A stretch of 64,000 bases of DNA from Shewanella sp. Arc9-LZ (GTDB lineage Bacteria > Pseudomonadota > Gammaproteobacteria > Enterobacterales > Shewanellaceae), in the NCBI RefSeq assembly GCF_010092445.1, contig NZ_CP048031.1:4092001-4156000 (forward strand), in the 5' to 3' direction. Position numbers and translations under genes: made by a program. Below the pieces are notes generated by a model. It saw only the letters and a program-made list of their open reading frames with translations. It made no database searches and was not told where the DNA came from. The stretch's first letter is position 1; each line of letters opens with the position of its first letter. This document shows, one piece after another, positions 29,459-41,620 of this stretch.

Positions 29459-31762
29459 TTACTCGTTTATATCCAGATTATCGTCTTGCAAGCCGTCTTC
29501 TGCCAATGGTCCCATTTCGACATCAACACTGTCTACGCGTTGTAATCCTCTTGGTAACTTAGCACCACGACGACCACGCTCACCACGATAGTGCTCTAAA
29601 TCGCTTGGTTTCAAGGTTAGCTTGCGCTTACCAGCCCACAAGGTTACTGCGGTATTATGTGGCACAACATTTAAGTGCAAAAGTAACTCTTCACGATTTT
29701 TAGCGCGATCGGTTGGAATACCGATAATCTTGTTGCCTTTACCTTTTGATAACTGTGGCAAGGCATCTAAACTAAACATCAACATTCGGCCTTCAGAGGT
29801 AATCGCTAACAACGACTGATCTGCCGTTTTATTGATTAACTTTGGCTGCATAGCAAGCGCATTGGTTGGCAGACTGAGTAGTGCCTTACCGGCTTTATTG
29901 CGGCTAACCAAATCTGGGTAAGCACAAATAAAGCCATAACCAGCATCGGTTGCCAACAAGAAGAACTGTTCATCTTCGCCCATGAGTACATGTTGCATTG
30001 TCGCGCCAGGAGCCATATTAAAGCGTGTGGTAATTGGCTCGCCTTGGCTGCGCGCCGAAGGCAACGTATGACTGTCTGTGGCAAATGCACGTCCAGTCGA
30101 ATCTATAAACACCGCAGCTTGGTTACTCTTGCCCATCACGCTACAAAGATAACTGTCACCAGACTTATACGATAAGCCTTCTACATCGACATCATGGCCT
30201 TTAGCACAACGTACCCAGCCTTTATCAGACAATACAACTGTGACAGACTCAGTTGGCGTTAACTCTTGCTCAGTCAGCGCTTTGGCATCTAAACGCTCAA
30301 TAATTGGCGAGCGACGATTATCACCATAAGTCTCACCATCTTGGATTAATTCTTTTTTCACTAAGGTTTTCATGCGACGTTCTGAACTTAACAATAACTC
30401 TAATTTGTCACGTTCTGCCGCAAGCTCATCTTGCTCACCTTTAATTTTAAATTCTTCAAGCTTGGCTAAATGACGTAATTTTAACTCTAAAATTGATTCA
30501 GCTTGTTTATCCGACAAGTTAAAGCGTGCCATCAACTCAGCTTTAGGTTCGTCGTTATAACGAATAATTTCGATCACTTCATCAATGTTTAAAAACGCAA
30601 TCATTAACGCTTCTAAAATATGTAACCGGGCTAATACTTTATCAAGTCGATATTGCAAGCGGCGAGTGACCGTTGTAAGGCGGAACTCCAACCACTCAGT
30701 TAACAGTTGTTTCAGACCTTTTACTTTCGGACGACCGTCCAGTCCCAACACATTTAGGTTAACTCGAAAGCTTTTCTCAAGGTCTGTAGTCGCAAATAAA
30801 TGGGTCATTAGCTGATCACAATCAATGCGATTTGAACGAGGTACAATCACTAATCGCACTGGGTTTTCATGATCAGATTCATCACGTAAATCAGACACCA
30901 TCGGCAGCTTTTTGGCCTGCATTTGATTGGCGATTTGTTCTAAAATTTTACCGCTACTGGCTTGATGCGGTAATGACGTAATGACAATCTCGCCCTGCTC
31001 TTCACTGTAAACTGCACGCGCTCTGATTGAGCCTTTACCAGTTTCATAAATCCGCTCAATATCAGCTCTAGGAGTAATAATTTCGGCTTCTGTTGGATAA
31101 TCAGGACCAGGAACAAACTCCATTAGGCGGGCTAAATCAGCTTTAGGATTATCGATTAGCTCTATACAGGCGCCTACTAATTCACGCACATTATGCGGCG
31201 GAATATCCGTTGCCATGCCCACTGCGATACCGGTAATACCATTCAATAATATATGCGGTAATCGTGCTGGTAAGGTTACAGGCTCTTTCATGGTGCCATC
31301 AAAGTTAGGGCTCCAATCTACGGTACCCTGCCCTAATTCCGACAATAACACTTCAGAAAACTTTGATAATCTAGCTTCGGTATAACGCATTGCAGCAAAT
31401 GACTTAGGGTCATCTGGCGCACCCCAGTTACCTTGGCCGTCAACCAGCGGATATCGATAGGAAAATGGTTGCGCCATTAACACCATAGCTTCGTAACACG
31501 CACTATCACCGTGCGGGTGATATTTACCTAACACGTCGCCGACAGTACGGGCTGATTTTTTGTGTTTAGATTGCGCTGATAAGCCTAATTCGCTCATTGC
31601 ATAGATAATGCGGCGTTGGACAGGTTTTAGACCATCACCAATGTGCGGTAGGGCGCGATCCATAATCACGTACATGGAATAATTTAAATAAGCCCCTTCG
31701 GTAAAGCGCCTCAGCGGCATTTGCTCTACACCATCAAGGCTTAATTCAATCGCATCACTCAT
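29459..31762 (-). CDS. parC: DNA topoisomerase IV subunit A
   Basis: 767 residues from the ATG after AGGAAA ([11 protein letters not shown]); earlier in-frame codons are not expected. It decatenates chromosomes as a ParC2ParE2 enzyme. The catalytic tyrosine is Tyr127 in [10 protein letters not shown]. The quinolone-resistance region [12 protein letters not shown] has the susceptible-type Ser87 and Glu91. The C-terminal beta-pinwheel (about residues 500-740) is present. Its first codons overlap the end of the upstream sugar dehydrogenase by 8 bases. Confidence 0.96.
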   Translation of the reverse strand: MSDAIELSLDGVEQMPLRRFTEGAYLNYSMYVIMDRALPHIGDGLKPVQRRIIYAMSELGLSAQSKHKKSARTVGDVLGKYHPHGDSACYEAMVLMAQPFSYRYPLVDGQGNWGAPDDPKSFAAMRYTEARLSKFSEVLLSELGQGTVDWSPNFDGTMKEPVTLPARLPHILLNGITGIAVGMATDIPPHNVRELVGACIELIDNPKADLARLMEFVPGPDYPTEAEIITPRADIERIYETGKGSIRARAVYSEEQGEIVITSLPHQASSGKILEQIANQMQAKKLPMVSDLRDESDHENPVRLVIVPRSNRIDCDQLMTHLFATTDLEKSFRVNLNVLGLDGRPKVKGLKQLLTEWLEFRLTTVTRRLQYRLDKVLARLHILEALMIAFLNIDEVIEIIRYNDEPKAELMARFNLSDKQAESILELKLRHLAKLEEFKIKGEQDELAAERDKLELLLSSERRMKTLVKKELIQDGETYGDNRRSPIIERLDAKALTEQELTPTESVTVVLSDKGWVRCAKGHDVDVEGLSYKSGDSYLCSVMGKSNQAAVFIDSTGRAFATDSHTLPSARSQGEPITTRFNMAPGATMQHVLMGEDEQFFLLATDAGYGFICAYPDLVSRNKAGKALLSLPTNALAMQPKLINKTADQSLLAITSEGRMLMFSLDALPQLSKGKGNKIIGIPTDRAKNREELLLHLNVVPHNTAVTLWAGKRKLTLKPSDLEHYRGERGRRGAKLPRGLQRVDSVDVEMGPLAEDGLQDDNLDINE

Positions 31763-32909
31763 TATTCGTTTCCTGTGATTGTTCGGGTGCATTATAAAAC
31801 AAGCGGTAAATATTACCTTTTAGATCATCTGAAATGTACATTGCACCATCAGGCGCATTAATCACATCAAATGGACGTGCTACCGGAAATTCTCCATCCA
31901 GAAAACTCACCACGGTTTCACGTTTCATAATTTTGTTATCTTCCATTTCAAGCATCACAATTTGATAACCGACTTTACTTGAACGGTTCCACGAACCGTT
32001 TTCAGCCACAAAAATCTGTTTGCGATAACGTTCAGGAAATTGCTCGCCTCGGTAAAAGCTTAATCCCGTTGCAGCAACATGGGCTGGTAATTCAAATTCG
32101 GGCAGGGTGATGTTTAAATTTTCCGGTTTATCATAGGCGGGTTCAATAACATTTTTACCGTGCAAATAAGGAAAGCCAAAATGGCTGCCTTTAACGTCTA
32201 AACGGTTTATCTCATCAGCGGGAATATTATCGCCCATCCAATCTCGGCCTAAATCAGCAAACCACAACTTGTTAGTATCGGGTGACCAATCAAAGCCAAT
32301 AACACTGCGAAGCCCAGAAGCTACTTGCTCACTGGCACCGGTATCGACATTAATCGCTAATATACTGCCAAATGGCGAAGCAGCCTCGCACACATTACAA
32401 GGCGATCCGATGGCAATGTATAAACGTCCGTCGGGTCCAAAATGCATCGAACGCGAATACTTTTTGTCTAAGCTTGGTAAATTTGAATACACTTCACGCG
32501 CACGGCTAGGGCGACGCAAGCGAGACTCAATCTCTTCAAAACGGATAATGCGATCGTCTTCAGTGACGTATAATGAACCATCATGAAAGGCTAACGCTTC
32601 AGGATAATCGAGGCCTCTGGCAATAAGATAACGTTTATCAACTTGGCCATTTTGATCGCTATCAACTAGCGCATAAACAGTGCCACTTTTTTGAGAGCCT
32701 ACAAAAAGAGTACCCTCATCGCCTACAGTTAATTGCTTAATATCACCTAAATCGGAAGCATATAAACTTAATCCAAAACCTTTGGTAACGGTAATCATCA
32801 CCGATTGCGCAGCAGAGGCTAAAATAGGCGTCAGGGCTAAAAACATAACCCCCATGAAGGCGAATTTACCGCCCAAATTTACGTAAGATCGTAATCTAAT
32901 ATATTGCAT
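31755..32909 (-). CDS. PQQ-dependent sugar dehydrogenase-like beta-propeller protein
   Basis: About 384 residues from the chosen ATG ([14 protein letters not shown]); further in-frame starts exist up to 32951. A signal peptide ending near ALTPILASA implies periplasmic location. The body is a six-bladed propeller of the soluble glucose/sorbosone dehydrogenase group, with [41 protein letters not shown] and [21 protein letters not shown]. The two nearby cysteines could form a disulfide. The substrate is unknown and PQQ use is inferred from family. It lies between parE and parC in one leftward unit. Confidence 0.8.
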   Translation of the reverse strand: MQYIRLRSYVNLGGKFAFMGVMFLALTPILASAAQSVMITVTKGFGLSLYASDLGDIKQLTVGDEGTLFVGSQKSGTVYALVDSDQNGQVDKRYLIARGLDYPEALAFHDGSLYVTEDDRIIRFEEIESRLRRPSRAREVYSNLPSLDKKYSRSMHFGPDGRLYIAIGSPCNVCEAASPFGSILAINVDTGASEQVASGLRSVIGFDWSPDTNKLWFADLGRDWMGDNIPADEINRLDVKGSHFGFPYLHGKNVIEPAYDKPENLNITLPEFELPAHVAATGLSFYRGEQFPERYRKQIFVAENGSWNRSSKVGYQIVMLEMEDNKIMKRETVVSFLDGEFPVARPFDVINAPDGAMYISDDLKGNIYRLFYNAPEQSQETNNE

Positions 32910-32963
32910 GCTAATTATCTTTTGCCTTATGTTATACATTATTATTGGCACTAAGAAACACGG

Positions 32964-34883
<1,920 letters not shown>

Positions 34884-34920
34884 TTAGCTCAAATTGATCG
34901 TTGTTTGTAACGGTAGAAAG

Positions 34921-35493
34921 TTACAACTGAATAAATTTACATATTTTGTCTAATTGTTGTTCATAGCCGACAAAACTGTGATCGCCATTAGGCTCTAAAT
35001 GTAATTCACAGCTATGGTACTTATGTAATGCTTGTCGATAATCTAACACTTCGTCACCAGTTTGCAACAGCACCAGAAAACGATCCGGGTGCCGGATCAC
35101 GTGAGTATTATACAGGGCGACATCATCTTGATGCTGCGGCAACACTTGATAATGCTCATTGGTATAAGGATTATATTGAGGCCCGATAAACTCTTCAAAT
35201 AATTCGAACGGTTTTACCGCCGGATTAATCAAAACAGCTCTGCCACCATACGTTTCGGTTAAATAACTGGCAAAATAGCCACCTAACGACGAGCCAATAA
35301 AGCGCAATATCTGCCCTTGCCGTTTCGCTTGCTCAGCGATGTTGCACAATAAAGCCATAGCAGCAGAGGGTGATGAAGGTAATTGTGGTTGGTGAAAGTC
35401 GACTTGTGGATAATGTTGCTGAATATAGTGTGCGGTTTGAACGGCCTTATCCGACTGAGGAGAACTATTAAAACCATGTATATAAAGCAGCAT
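34921..35493 (-). CDS. yqiA: YqiA-type esterase
   Basis: 190-residue alpha/beta hydrolase. The N-terminus MLLYIHGFNSSPQSDKA is typical. The nucleophile elbow is GSSLGGYFA (Ser around residue 70) and the C-terminal His is in NGDHSFVGYE. E. coli YqiA cleaves palmitoyl-CoA and p-nitrophenyl esters; the physiological substrate is unclear. It lies between cpdA and parE as in E. coli. Confidence 0.92.
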   Translation of the reverse strand: MLLYIHGFNSSPQSDKAVQTAHYIQQHYPQVDFHQPQLPSSPSAAMALLCNIAEQAKRQGQILRFIGSSLGGYFASYLTETYGGRAVLINPAVKPFELFEEFIGPQYNPYTNEHYQVLPQHQDDVALYNTHVIRHPDRFLVLLQTGDEVLDYRQALHKYHSCELHLEPNGDHSFVGYEQQLDKICKFIQL

Positions 35494-35557
35494 ATTCCCT
35501 CGCGAGACGGTTAATCAATACTTAACGTCCCTTAGTAACATAAGATGACGCACTAAA

Positions 35558-36397
35558 CTAGTATCCGCTGGCCTCATTATCGGGTGCAAATCGATTTCCA
35601 GGCACGCGATACACATTAGTACGAATGCTACCATCGCCTGCCAACTCCAGCAAACGATAACCCGGTTGACGATGATCTAAGGCGAAATAGGAGGATAATG
35701 GTTTAAACTGAATACACGTCGATGGTGTCGCCATTAGTGGAATAGGACCATGCGGTCCACGATGAATATTATCGACTTGTTGGTGTACGTGCCCCCAAAG
35801 AACGCCTTTCACTTGCGGGTAGCGACTTGTTCGTTGCAAAAAGTCTTCGCCATTCATCATGCAATGCTGATCTAACCAAGCGCACTGCATTAAAATAGGA
35901 TTATGGTGCATCACTAATAACACATGTTTATCTGGTGTCGCCTTAATTGAAGCCTCGATCAATGCAAACTGCTGTTCGCCCATATAGCCACCAGGCTTAC
36001 CACGAACAGTTGAATCAAGCATTAATATTAGCCAGTTACCAATAATTATCCGTTGTTGACCAAACACTTTTTCACCCTGCATACGCAGACTCATTAAGCG
36101 AGGATCATCGTGGTTTCCGGGTAAGTAATGACAAGGCAGATCTAACATCTCAATCTTCTGCACAAAGTGCTGATAAGACTCAGGTGAATAATCTTGGCTA
36201 ATATCTCCCGTAGCCAATAAAATATTGGCGGGATATTGGGTTGCAATAAACGTATTCAACACGGCTTGAAGACTTTGTGCCGTATTAACACCAAGCAATT
36301 GACCTTCGGGATCAGCAAAAAGATGCGGATCCGTCACTTGTACTAATCGCACAGGCTCATTTTCAGCAACAGAATAATGCACTGCGTCTTTAAGCAC
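35558..36397 (-). CDS. cpdA: 3',5'-cyclic-AMP phosphodiesterase
   Basis: 279-residue calcineurin-like metallophosphoesterase. The metal-binding blocks are in order: TDPHLF, LATGDISQDYS, LPGNHDDPR, MHHNPI and WGHVHQ. It hydrolyses cAMP and so tunes CRP activity. It begins with GTG. It is flanked by yqiB and yqiA in the usual order. Confidence 0.93.
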   Translation of the reverse strand: MLKDAVHYSVAENEPVRLVQVTDPHLFADPEGQLLGVNTAQSLQAVLNTFIATQYPANILLATGDISQDYSPESYQHFVQKIEMLDLPCHYLPGNHDDPRLMSLRMQGEKVFGQQRIIIGNWLILMLDSTVRGKPGGYMGEQQFALIEASIKATPDKHVLLVMHHNPILMQCAWLDQHCMMNGEDFLQRTSRYPQVKGVLWGHVHQQVDNIHRGPHGPIPLMATPSTCIQFKPLSSYFALDHRQPGYRLLELAGDGSIRTNVYRVPGNRFAPDNEASGY

Positions 36398-36432
36398 AAA
36401 ATATTCCTAACATGGTAAAAAGAAGAAAAAAG

Positions 36433-36870
36433 CTACGATTGGCAAGTCACTCTCAGAGACCCAATCTTCAACAGCTCCTCAAGGAATGCATTCACCTGAA
36501 ATTTTTCATCGCTATGATGCATATGTATATTCGGGTAATCATACACTGGCTTTAAGCGATAAATCTGTTGGCTAGTTAACACTTCTGCTAATTGAGCATC
36601 ATGATAGACACGAACAATTGCGTTTGGAGATTTAAAAAAATGTCCATTTGGTATAGGGCGCGATATTTCGATTAACTGAGTATATTTAGTATTCTCAAGA
36701 AGATTGATCGACAACTGGCCAAACTCACCTTCAACCTGCCAAGGCACATTGACCGTAATTTGATCGGGTAACCATTTTAAAATATGTGCATAATTTCGAC
36801 CACATACCGCTAAAAACGCGCTGATATTGGGTTGATATTTTTGCTTGTTTCGCTGGTTAAACTCTGCCAC
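36433..36870 (-). CDS. yqiB: DUF1249 family protein (YqiB)
   Basis: 145 residues starting with GTG. The family signature is seen in AVCGRNYAHILKWLPD and IVRVYHDAQLAEVLTSQ, with YKLKP-like YRLKPVYDYPN. There is no signal peptide or membrane helix. The function is unknown; it always accompanies nudF and cpdA in gammaproteobacteria. Confidence 0.9.
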   Translation of the reverse strand: MAEFNQRNKQKYQPNISAFLAVCGRNYAHILKWLPDQITVNVPWQVEGEFGQLSINLLENTKYTQLIEISRPIPNGHFFKSPNAIVRVYHDAQLAEVLTSQQIYRLKPVYDYPNIHMHHSDEKFQVNAFLEELLKIGSLRVTCQS

Positions 36871-36909
36871 TCAATCATTCCTATCTTGCTTATCACCATG
36901 TTCAATAAA

Positions 36910-37536
36910 CTAAAGTGCGTCACGAATCTGTTGGTAGTTTAGCATCAACCATTGGATGCCTAATACCGTCGATGCATTGTCAATGCGACCATTATTAATC
37001 CATTCATAGGCTTGTTCACGGCTAACAACATGCACACGAATATCTTCATTTTCATGTTCAAGTCCGTGTATTCCGCCAGCTTTGGTCGTATCAACCTGCC
37101 CCCAAAACAAATGAAAACGCTCAGAAGTGCCACCAGGACTGACTAAGTAACTGTTTATGCGTGTTAAACCTAATAGACTTAATCCAGCTTCTTCGGCCAA
37201 TTCTCGCTCTGCAACTTGTTCTGGAAATTCGCCGGGCTCAATCATACCTGCCACTAACTCAAGAAGCCAGATTGATTTAGTAGTTGCTAATGCAGGTACC
37301 CTAATTTGTTCGATTAATACAATTTCATCACGAACGGGGTCATAAGGCAGTACAACCACCGCATTACCGCGCTCAAAAACCTCACGGGTAATCTCACCAC
37401 TCCAGCCACCTTTAAATAACTTATGCTTAAAGGTGTATTCGTCCAACTGGAAGAAACCTTTATACAACACTTTTTTAGATATCAAACTAAAACCTGACTC
37501 TGCGTCAAAGGTTGTTAACACCGATTGCTCAGACAT
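36910..37536 (-). CDS. nudF: ADP-ribose diphosphatase
   Basis: 208-residue Nudix hydrolase that splits ADP-ribose into AMP and ribose-5-phosphate. The Nudix box is GMIEPGEFPEQVAERELAEE followed by AGL. The upstream AVVVLPYDPVRDEIVLIEQ and LLELVAG strands are typical of the ADP-ribose group. It is the first gene of the leftward unit and divergent from tolC. Confidence 0.94.
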   Translation of the reverse strand: MSEQSVLTTFDAESGFSLISKKVLYKGFFQLDEYTFKHKLFKGGWSGEITREVFERGNAVVVLPYDPVRDEIVLIEQIRVPALATTKSIWLLELVAGMIEPGEFPEQVAERELAEEAGLSLLGLTRINSYLVSPGGTSERFHLFWGQVDTTKAGGIHGLEHENEDIRVHVVSREQAYEWINNGRIDNASTVLGIQWLMLNYQQIRDAL

Positions 37537-37961
37537 ATTTATCCTTGTCTATCAAAACATAAACTAACGGGTCATTTTAACAGTTTAAATTAACATAATT
37601 AAGAACTAAGCATTTGAGCTTGAAAAAAGCAAAAACGGGTCTAATTAAAATAAAATCTGTTACACTTCAAATTTGACTTGAAAATGAAAAAATCACTACT
37701 ATTAAGTAGTGCACAATATGTAGTAATCGACATGACATAATCGATATATTGTGAGCAATATGTAATCAACAATGAAATGTCGACATTGAACGACGCTATC
37801 ATCTGTAAATTATTGTGCATATTCATTAAGCAAGTGAGTTAACACTGATTGCCGAGTTAAGATTAAATGATGATAAATCATTCACTTAACCAAGAGCATG
37901 ACCAAATTATAAGTTAATCAACACCTCAAATTACCGAGGAATTGTCTAAAAAGGGCAGCAA
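37537..37961. promoter_or_regulatory. Divergent nudF/tolC control region
   Basis: 425 bases without a supported gene. Two inverted repeats stand out: CACTACT-ATTA-AGTAGTG near 37693-37710, and CACAATAT (37712-37719) with ATATTGTG (37746-37753). The second is followed by a partial direct repeat, GCAATATGTAATC. These are candidate regulator sites, but I cannot assign a known factor. The tolC ribosome-binding region is AT/GA-rich (AAAAGGGCAGCAA). Confidence 0.5.
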
Positions 37962-39257
37962 ATGAAATTCAAAATTGGTTCATTATACGCAGCATTAGCA
38001 TTTGCTATTGCAGCACCAGCAGTACAAGCTGACGATTTACTTCAAATATATCAGCAAGCACTCACTAGCGACCCTATCGTTTTACAAGCCAAAGCACAAC
38101 GTGATGCGTTATACGAGAGTATTCAAGAAAACCGTGCACCGTTATTACCAACCATCAGCGCAAACGTTGGTTATGCCAAAGCGTGGAACGATCCTTTAGC
38201 AGACACCGACGGTTTAACGGGTGGTGTTAGCTTAACTCAAGTTATATACGATCATAGTGCATGGGTTGGTTTAGATCTTGCTGAAATGGCAGCATCTCAA
38301 GCCGACTCAACTTATGCATCGTCATTACAATCGTTAATCACTCGCGTAACTAAAGCGTACTTTGACGTATTAACGGCTAAAGATAACTACGAGTTCCAAG
38401 GTGCAGAAAAAGCCGCCATTGAACGTCAGCTTGAACAAACTAAGCAACGTTTTGCAGTCGGCCTAACCGCAATTACTGATGTACATGAAGCTCAAGCACA
38501 ATATGACTTAGCATCAGCATTAGAAATTTTGGCTCAAAATACCCTAGACAATAGCTACGAAACATTACGTGAAATTACTGGTATAGATCATAAATCAATT
38601 GATATTCTTGATACTAACCGTTTTTCAGCCGTTACACCTGCCCCAGCATCGTCTGCTGCTTGGTTAAAAATGGCCGAAACCAATAGTATCGATTTAATGA
38701 CTCAACGTATCGCTAAAGATATCGCCAATGAAACCATTAAATTGTACAAAGCTGGCCATATGCCTTCATTGAACTTCAATGCTGGTTACAACAAAGGCGT
38801 TGATCAAACGCCTGGTCCAGATTATGACAACAGCAATGTTGGTATCACGTTAAGCATTCCAATTTTTGAAGGCTTTAAAGTCACCTCTCAAGTGAAGCAA
38901 GCGCAATTCCGATATGTGGAAGCTAGCGAGAAATTAGAGCAAACTCATCGTAGCGTTACCAAAAACGTGCGTAATAACTTTAACAACGTGAATGCGTCTA
39001 TCAGTTCAATCAAAGCGTATGAGCAATCAGTTATTTCATCTGAAAGCGCGCTAAAAGCAACCCAAGCTGGTTTTGAAGTGGGTACGCGTACAATTGTTGA
39101 TGTGCTAAACCGTACACGTGACTTATATGATTCAAAGCGTCAACTATCTGAAGCTCGTTATGGTTATATTAACTCTATATTAGCGCTTAAACAGGCTGCG
39201 GGTACGTTGAATGAAGATGATGTTATCTCGATTAACAGCGGACTTATTGCTCAATAA
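37962..39257 (+). CDS. tolC: Outer membrane efflux protein TolC
   Basis: 431 residues. A signal peptide (MKFKIGSLYAALAFAIAAPAVQA) is followed by two OEP repeats (about residues 25-210 and 230-415) that build the barrel and the periplasmic alpha-barrel. It is the outer-membrane exit duct for tripartite drug pumps and type I secretion. The hallmark FEVGTRTIVDVLNRTRDLY is in the second repeat. It is divergent from nudF, as in E. coli, with a strong terminator downstream. Confidence 0.95.
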   Translation: MKFKIGSLYAALAFAIAAPAVQADDLLQIYQQALTSDPIVLQAKAQRDALYESIQENRAPLLPTISANVGYAKAWNDPLADTDGLTGGVSLTQVIYDHSAWVGLDLAEMAASQADSTYASSLQSLITRVTKAYFDVLTAKDNYEFQGAEKAAIERQLEQTKQRFAVGLTAITDVHEAQAQYDLASALEILAQNTLDNSYETLREITGIDHKSIDILDTNRFSAVTPAPASSAAWLKMAETNSIDLMTQRIAKDIANETIKLYKAGHMPSLNFNAGYNKGVDQTPGPDYDNSNVGITLSIPIFEGFKVTSQVKQAQFRYVEASEKLEQTHRSVTKNVRNNFNNVNASISSIKAYEQSVISSESALKATQAGFEVGTRTIVDVLNRTRDLYDSKRQLSEARYGYINSILALKQAAGTLNEDDVISINSGLIAQ

Positions 39258-39302
39258 GCACTAAGCACTAAGCACTAAGCTTACACAAAAATAAGCTCCC
39301 AC

Positions 39303-39330
39303 AAAAAAACCGCCAATTGGCGGTTTTTTT
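39303..39330. terminator. Bidirectional terminator between tolC and the barrel protein gene
   Basis: Seven A, then ACCGCCAATTGGCGGT as a self-complementary stem, then seven T. It serves both convergent genes. Confidence 0.9.
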
Positions 39331-39375
39331 ATAGGCATTACAATTATTTATATAATCGTTAAGCTCGATACCGAA

Positions 39376-40110
39376 TTAGAAAACTAATTCAACACCAGCA
39401 AATGCACCACTAAAGTCAGTATTCTGAGAAACACCAGAGAAGTTGCTTACATCAAAATTGAACTCGCGGTAACCAACACGGATAGAAGTATCGACAGCTA
39501 ATCCGTCAAACTGCCATCCTAAACCTGCACCATAGTCATATACATTAGATTCATCTACACCGATCATTACATCAGCAAAGCCAAACAAACCTAAACCAAT
39601 CATGCCGACTTGTGCACTGGCGTATCCCATCACGATACCGCTATCGATATCCACCTCTTCTGGGTGACCTGCATCAGCAACACGTAATGAACCACTCATT
39701 AACTTGTATGCCGCACCTAAATCAACAGACACTAAGTCGTTATCAAGAATTTCGTAATACAATACAAAGTCAGTATTACTTAAGTCATTAGTCACTGAGG
39801 TTTCGCCAGTAAAATTGTGACCGTTAAAGTTAAAGTCGGCATTAGCAAGACTCGTGCTCGACTCAAGACGGTTTTCACGAATTTTAACATTAGGCACAAA
39901 CGGCAATGGATGCTCAACAGCAATCCACACACTACCTTGTGAAGAATCATCATTAAAGCTGTGAGCAACACCACTATCATCATTAAATGCATTTGTGGTG
40001 TCTGCCTGCCAATAATCGGCGCCTACTTTAAAACCCAATACAGTTGCCGCATGAGCCGATGACACACTTAAAAGGCCCACTACAGCTGTGGCAAGAAGAG
40101 TCTTTTTCAT
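39376..40110 (-). CDS. TIGR04219-type outer membrane beta-barrel protein
   Basis: 244 residues. MKKTLLATAVVGLLSVSSAHA is a clear signal peptide. The mature part has alternating hydrophobic beta strands and ends in a terminal aromatic strand (AFAGVELVF), typical of outer-membrane barrels. GFKVGADYWQAD and the overall pattern resemble the TIGR04219 family, whose function is unknown. Of two adjacent ATGs, the second has AAGGA at proper spacing. It overlaps the end of the upstream DUF2333 gene. Confidence 0.8.
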   Translation of the reverse strand: MKKTLLATAVVGLLSVSSAHAATVLGFKVGADYWQADTTNAFNDDSGVAHSFNDDSSQGSVWIAVEHPLPFVPNVKIRENRLESSTSLANADFNFNGHNFTGETSVTNDLSNTDFVLYYEILDNDLVSVDLGAAYKLMSGSLRVADAGHPEEVDIDSGIVMGYASAQVGMIGLGLFGFADVMIGVDESNVYDYGAGLGWQFDGLAVDTSIRVGYREFNFDVSNFSGVSQNTDFSGAFAGVELVF

Positions 40111-40112
40111 CA

Positions 40113-41084
40113 TTATCCTTGTGAGAGTAAATTAGTTAAATCAATTACCGCGGCATTTGCACGCGAAATATAATTAGCCATCACCAACGAGTGATTAGCC
40201 ACTAAACCAAAACCATTTCCATTAAGAACCAAAGGGCTCCAAACTGTTTGCTGAGTTGCTTCAAGTTCACGAATAATTTGACGTAAACTGACCTCAGCGT
40301 TTTTCTTTTCTAACACATCGGCAAAATCAACTTCAATAGCCCGCATAAAATTCAATAATGCCCAGGCTGAACCACGGCTTTCATAAAATACATCATCAAT
40401 TTTCCACCAGCTGGTTTTAATTTCATTACTCGATAAACCAGGTGTAGATTGACGCGCAGACTTATCACCTGCTAAATCAGTATTTAAGCGTTCTTGGCCC
40501 ACACTGGCAGATAAGTGTTGCGACATACTGCCTAAGCGTTTCTGAACTTCTTTCAACCATTCATTGAGATTATCTGCACGAGCATAAAACTGAGCATTAT
40601 TGTTATCAGCGTCATTGATTTTAGCACGGTAAAGTTTCAATAATTTGATCGCATCACGATACTCACCTTCAGCACTTGGCACTAACCAACTAGTATGACC
40701 AATGTTTAACTTCGAATGAGCGGCTAACAAATCAGTGTCCGCCGTCGACTGCGACTGCGAACGACTAAACTCTTTACGCATAGTCAGTGCTAAATCACGC
40801 ACTTGCTCTAATGCACCAAATTCAAATGCAGGCATGTTATCCATCATTACCGACGGAGGCATAATATCATTAGATAGCCAACCACCTGGTTTATCCAGCA
40901 AGGTTTCCATGGTATCAATTAATGCAGTCGTTGTGGCATAACCCACAATTAACTTACCGTTATCAGTTTGCGACGAGACCGGCTTAATGGGATCTGGCTC
41001 AACGCTCCACCACACGCTAACAAAGTAAAGTACTAAACCCAGCACACCAACAACGGCTAAAATTTTATTCCTTGTTACTTGCAT
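40113..41084 (-). CDS. DUF2333 family membrane-anchored protein
   Basis: 323 residues. One N-terminal membrane helix (ILAVVGVLGLVLYFVSVWW) is followed by a mostly helical periplasmic domain. LIDTMETLLDKPGGWLSNDI and WWKIDDVFYESRGSAWALLN resemble the DUF2333 family. Its role is unknown. The ATG follows TAAGGAG at 8 bases. It overlaps the barrel-protein gene and starts 12 bases after the copper chaperone gene, so the three form a unit. Confidence 0.8.
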   Translation of the reverse strand: MQVTRNKILAVVGVLGLVLYFVSVWWSVEPDPIKPVSSQTDNGKLIVGYATTTALIDTMETLLDKPGGWLSNDIMPPSVMMDNMPAFEFGALEQVRDLALTMRKEFSRSQSQSTADTDLLAAHSKLNIGHTSWLVPSAEGEYRDAIKLLKLYRAKINDADNNNAQFYARADNLNEWLKEVQKRLGSMSQHLSASVGQERLNTDLAGDKSARQSTPGLSSNEIKTSWWKIDDVFYESRGSAWALLNFMRAIEVDFADVLEKKNAEVSLRQIIRELEATQQTVWSPLVLNGNGFGLVANHSLVMANYISRANAAVIDLTNLLSQG

Positions 41085-41096
41085 CAATATTGCTCC

Positions 41097-41585
41097 TTAA
41101 TGATGGTGATGATGCTCGACATGTTCATCATGTTGAGCCGCGGTCTGTTTAAGCACTGTAAGCTCAATCATAAGATGCTGACCATCTTCAAAAATTAATT
41201 CTAAAGGCACTTTATCATCAATAACCAATGGCGCGGTTAACGACAACAACATCACATGGTCGCCAGTAGGTTGAAGTGTTAACGAACCGTGAGACGGTAT
41301 AGTAAACCCTTCGACTTGACGCATTTTAACCATGCCATCTTCTTCTAAAATTGTATGTAACTGCGCTACTTTTGCCGCACTGGTCTTCACTTCAACTAAC
41401 TTAACATCGCTGTTGTCATGATTTTCTAACGTAAAATAAGCGGCGGTATTAGGCACACTCGCAGGCATAGCTCTAACATGTCCATCGACCAGGACAACGT
41501 TAGCAGTGGCGGCGAATGATATTGATGATAACACTAAAAAGTTAAACAGATGTTTGAATATTGCTTTCAATGTCTTAAACTCCAT
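41097..41585 (-). CDS. PCu(A)C family periplasmic copper chaperone
   Basis: 162 residues. A signal peptide precedes a cupredoxin-like domain with copper ligands of the H-x10-M-x(n)-H-x-M type: QLHTILEEDGMVKM and the later HGSLTLQPTGDHVMLL. The very C-terminus is histidine-rich (DEHVEHHHHH), an extra likely metal-binding tail. Family members deliver Cu(I) to cytochrome oxidase CuA. It is divergently transcribed from the hydratase gene with only 35 bases between starts. Confidence 0.88.
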   Translation of the reverse strand: MEFKTLKAIFKHLFNFLVLSSISFAATANVVLVDGHVRAMPASVPNTAAYFTLENHDNSDVKLVEVKTSAAKVAQLHTILEEDGMVKMRQVEGFTIPSHGSLTLQPTGDHVMLLSLTAPLVIDDKVPLELIFEDGQHLMIELTVLKQTAAQHDEHVEHHHHH

Positions 41586-41620
41586 GTAATCCCACTCGCG
41601 TTCACAACAGGAAGCTACGA

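Noticed and set aside
37641..37826. 61-codon frame in the nudF/tolC gap
   Set aside because: It overlaps the inverted repeats of the control region and has no ribosome-binding site.
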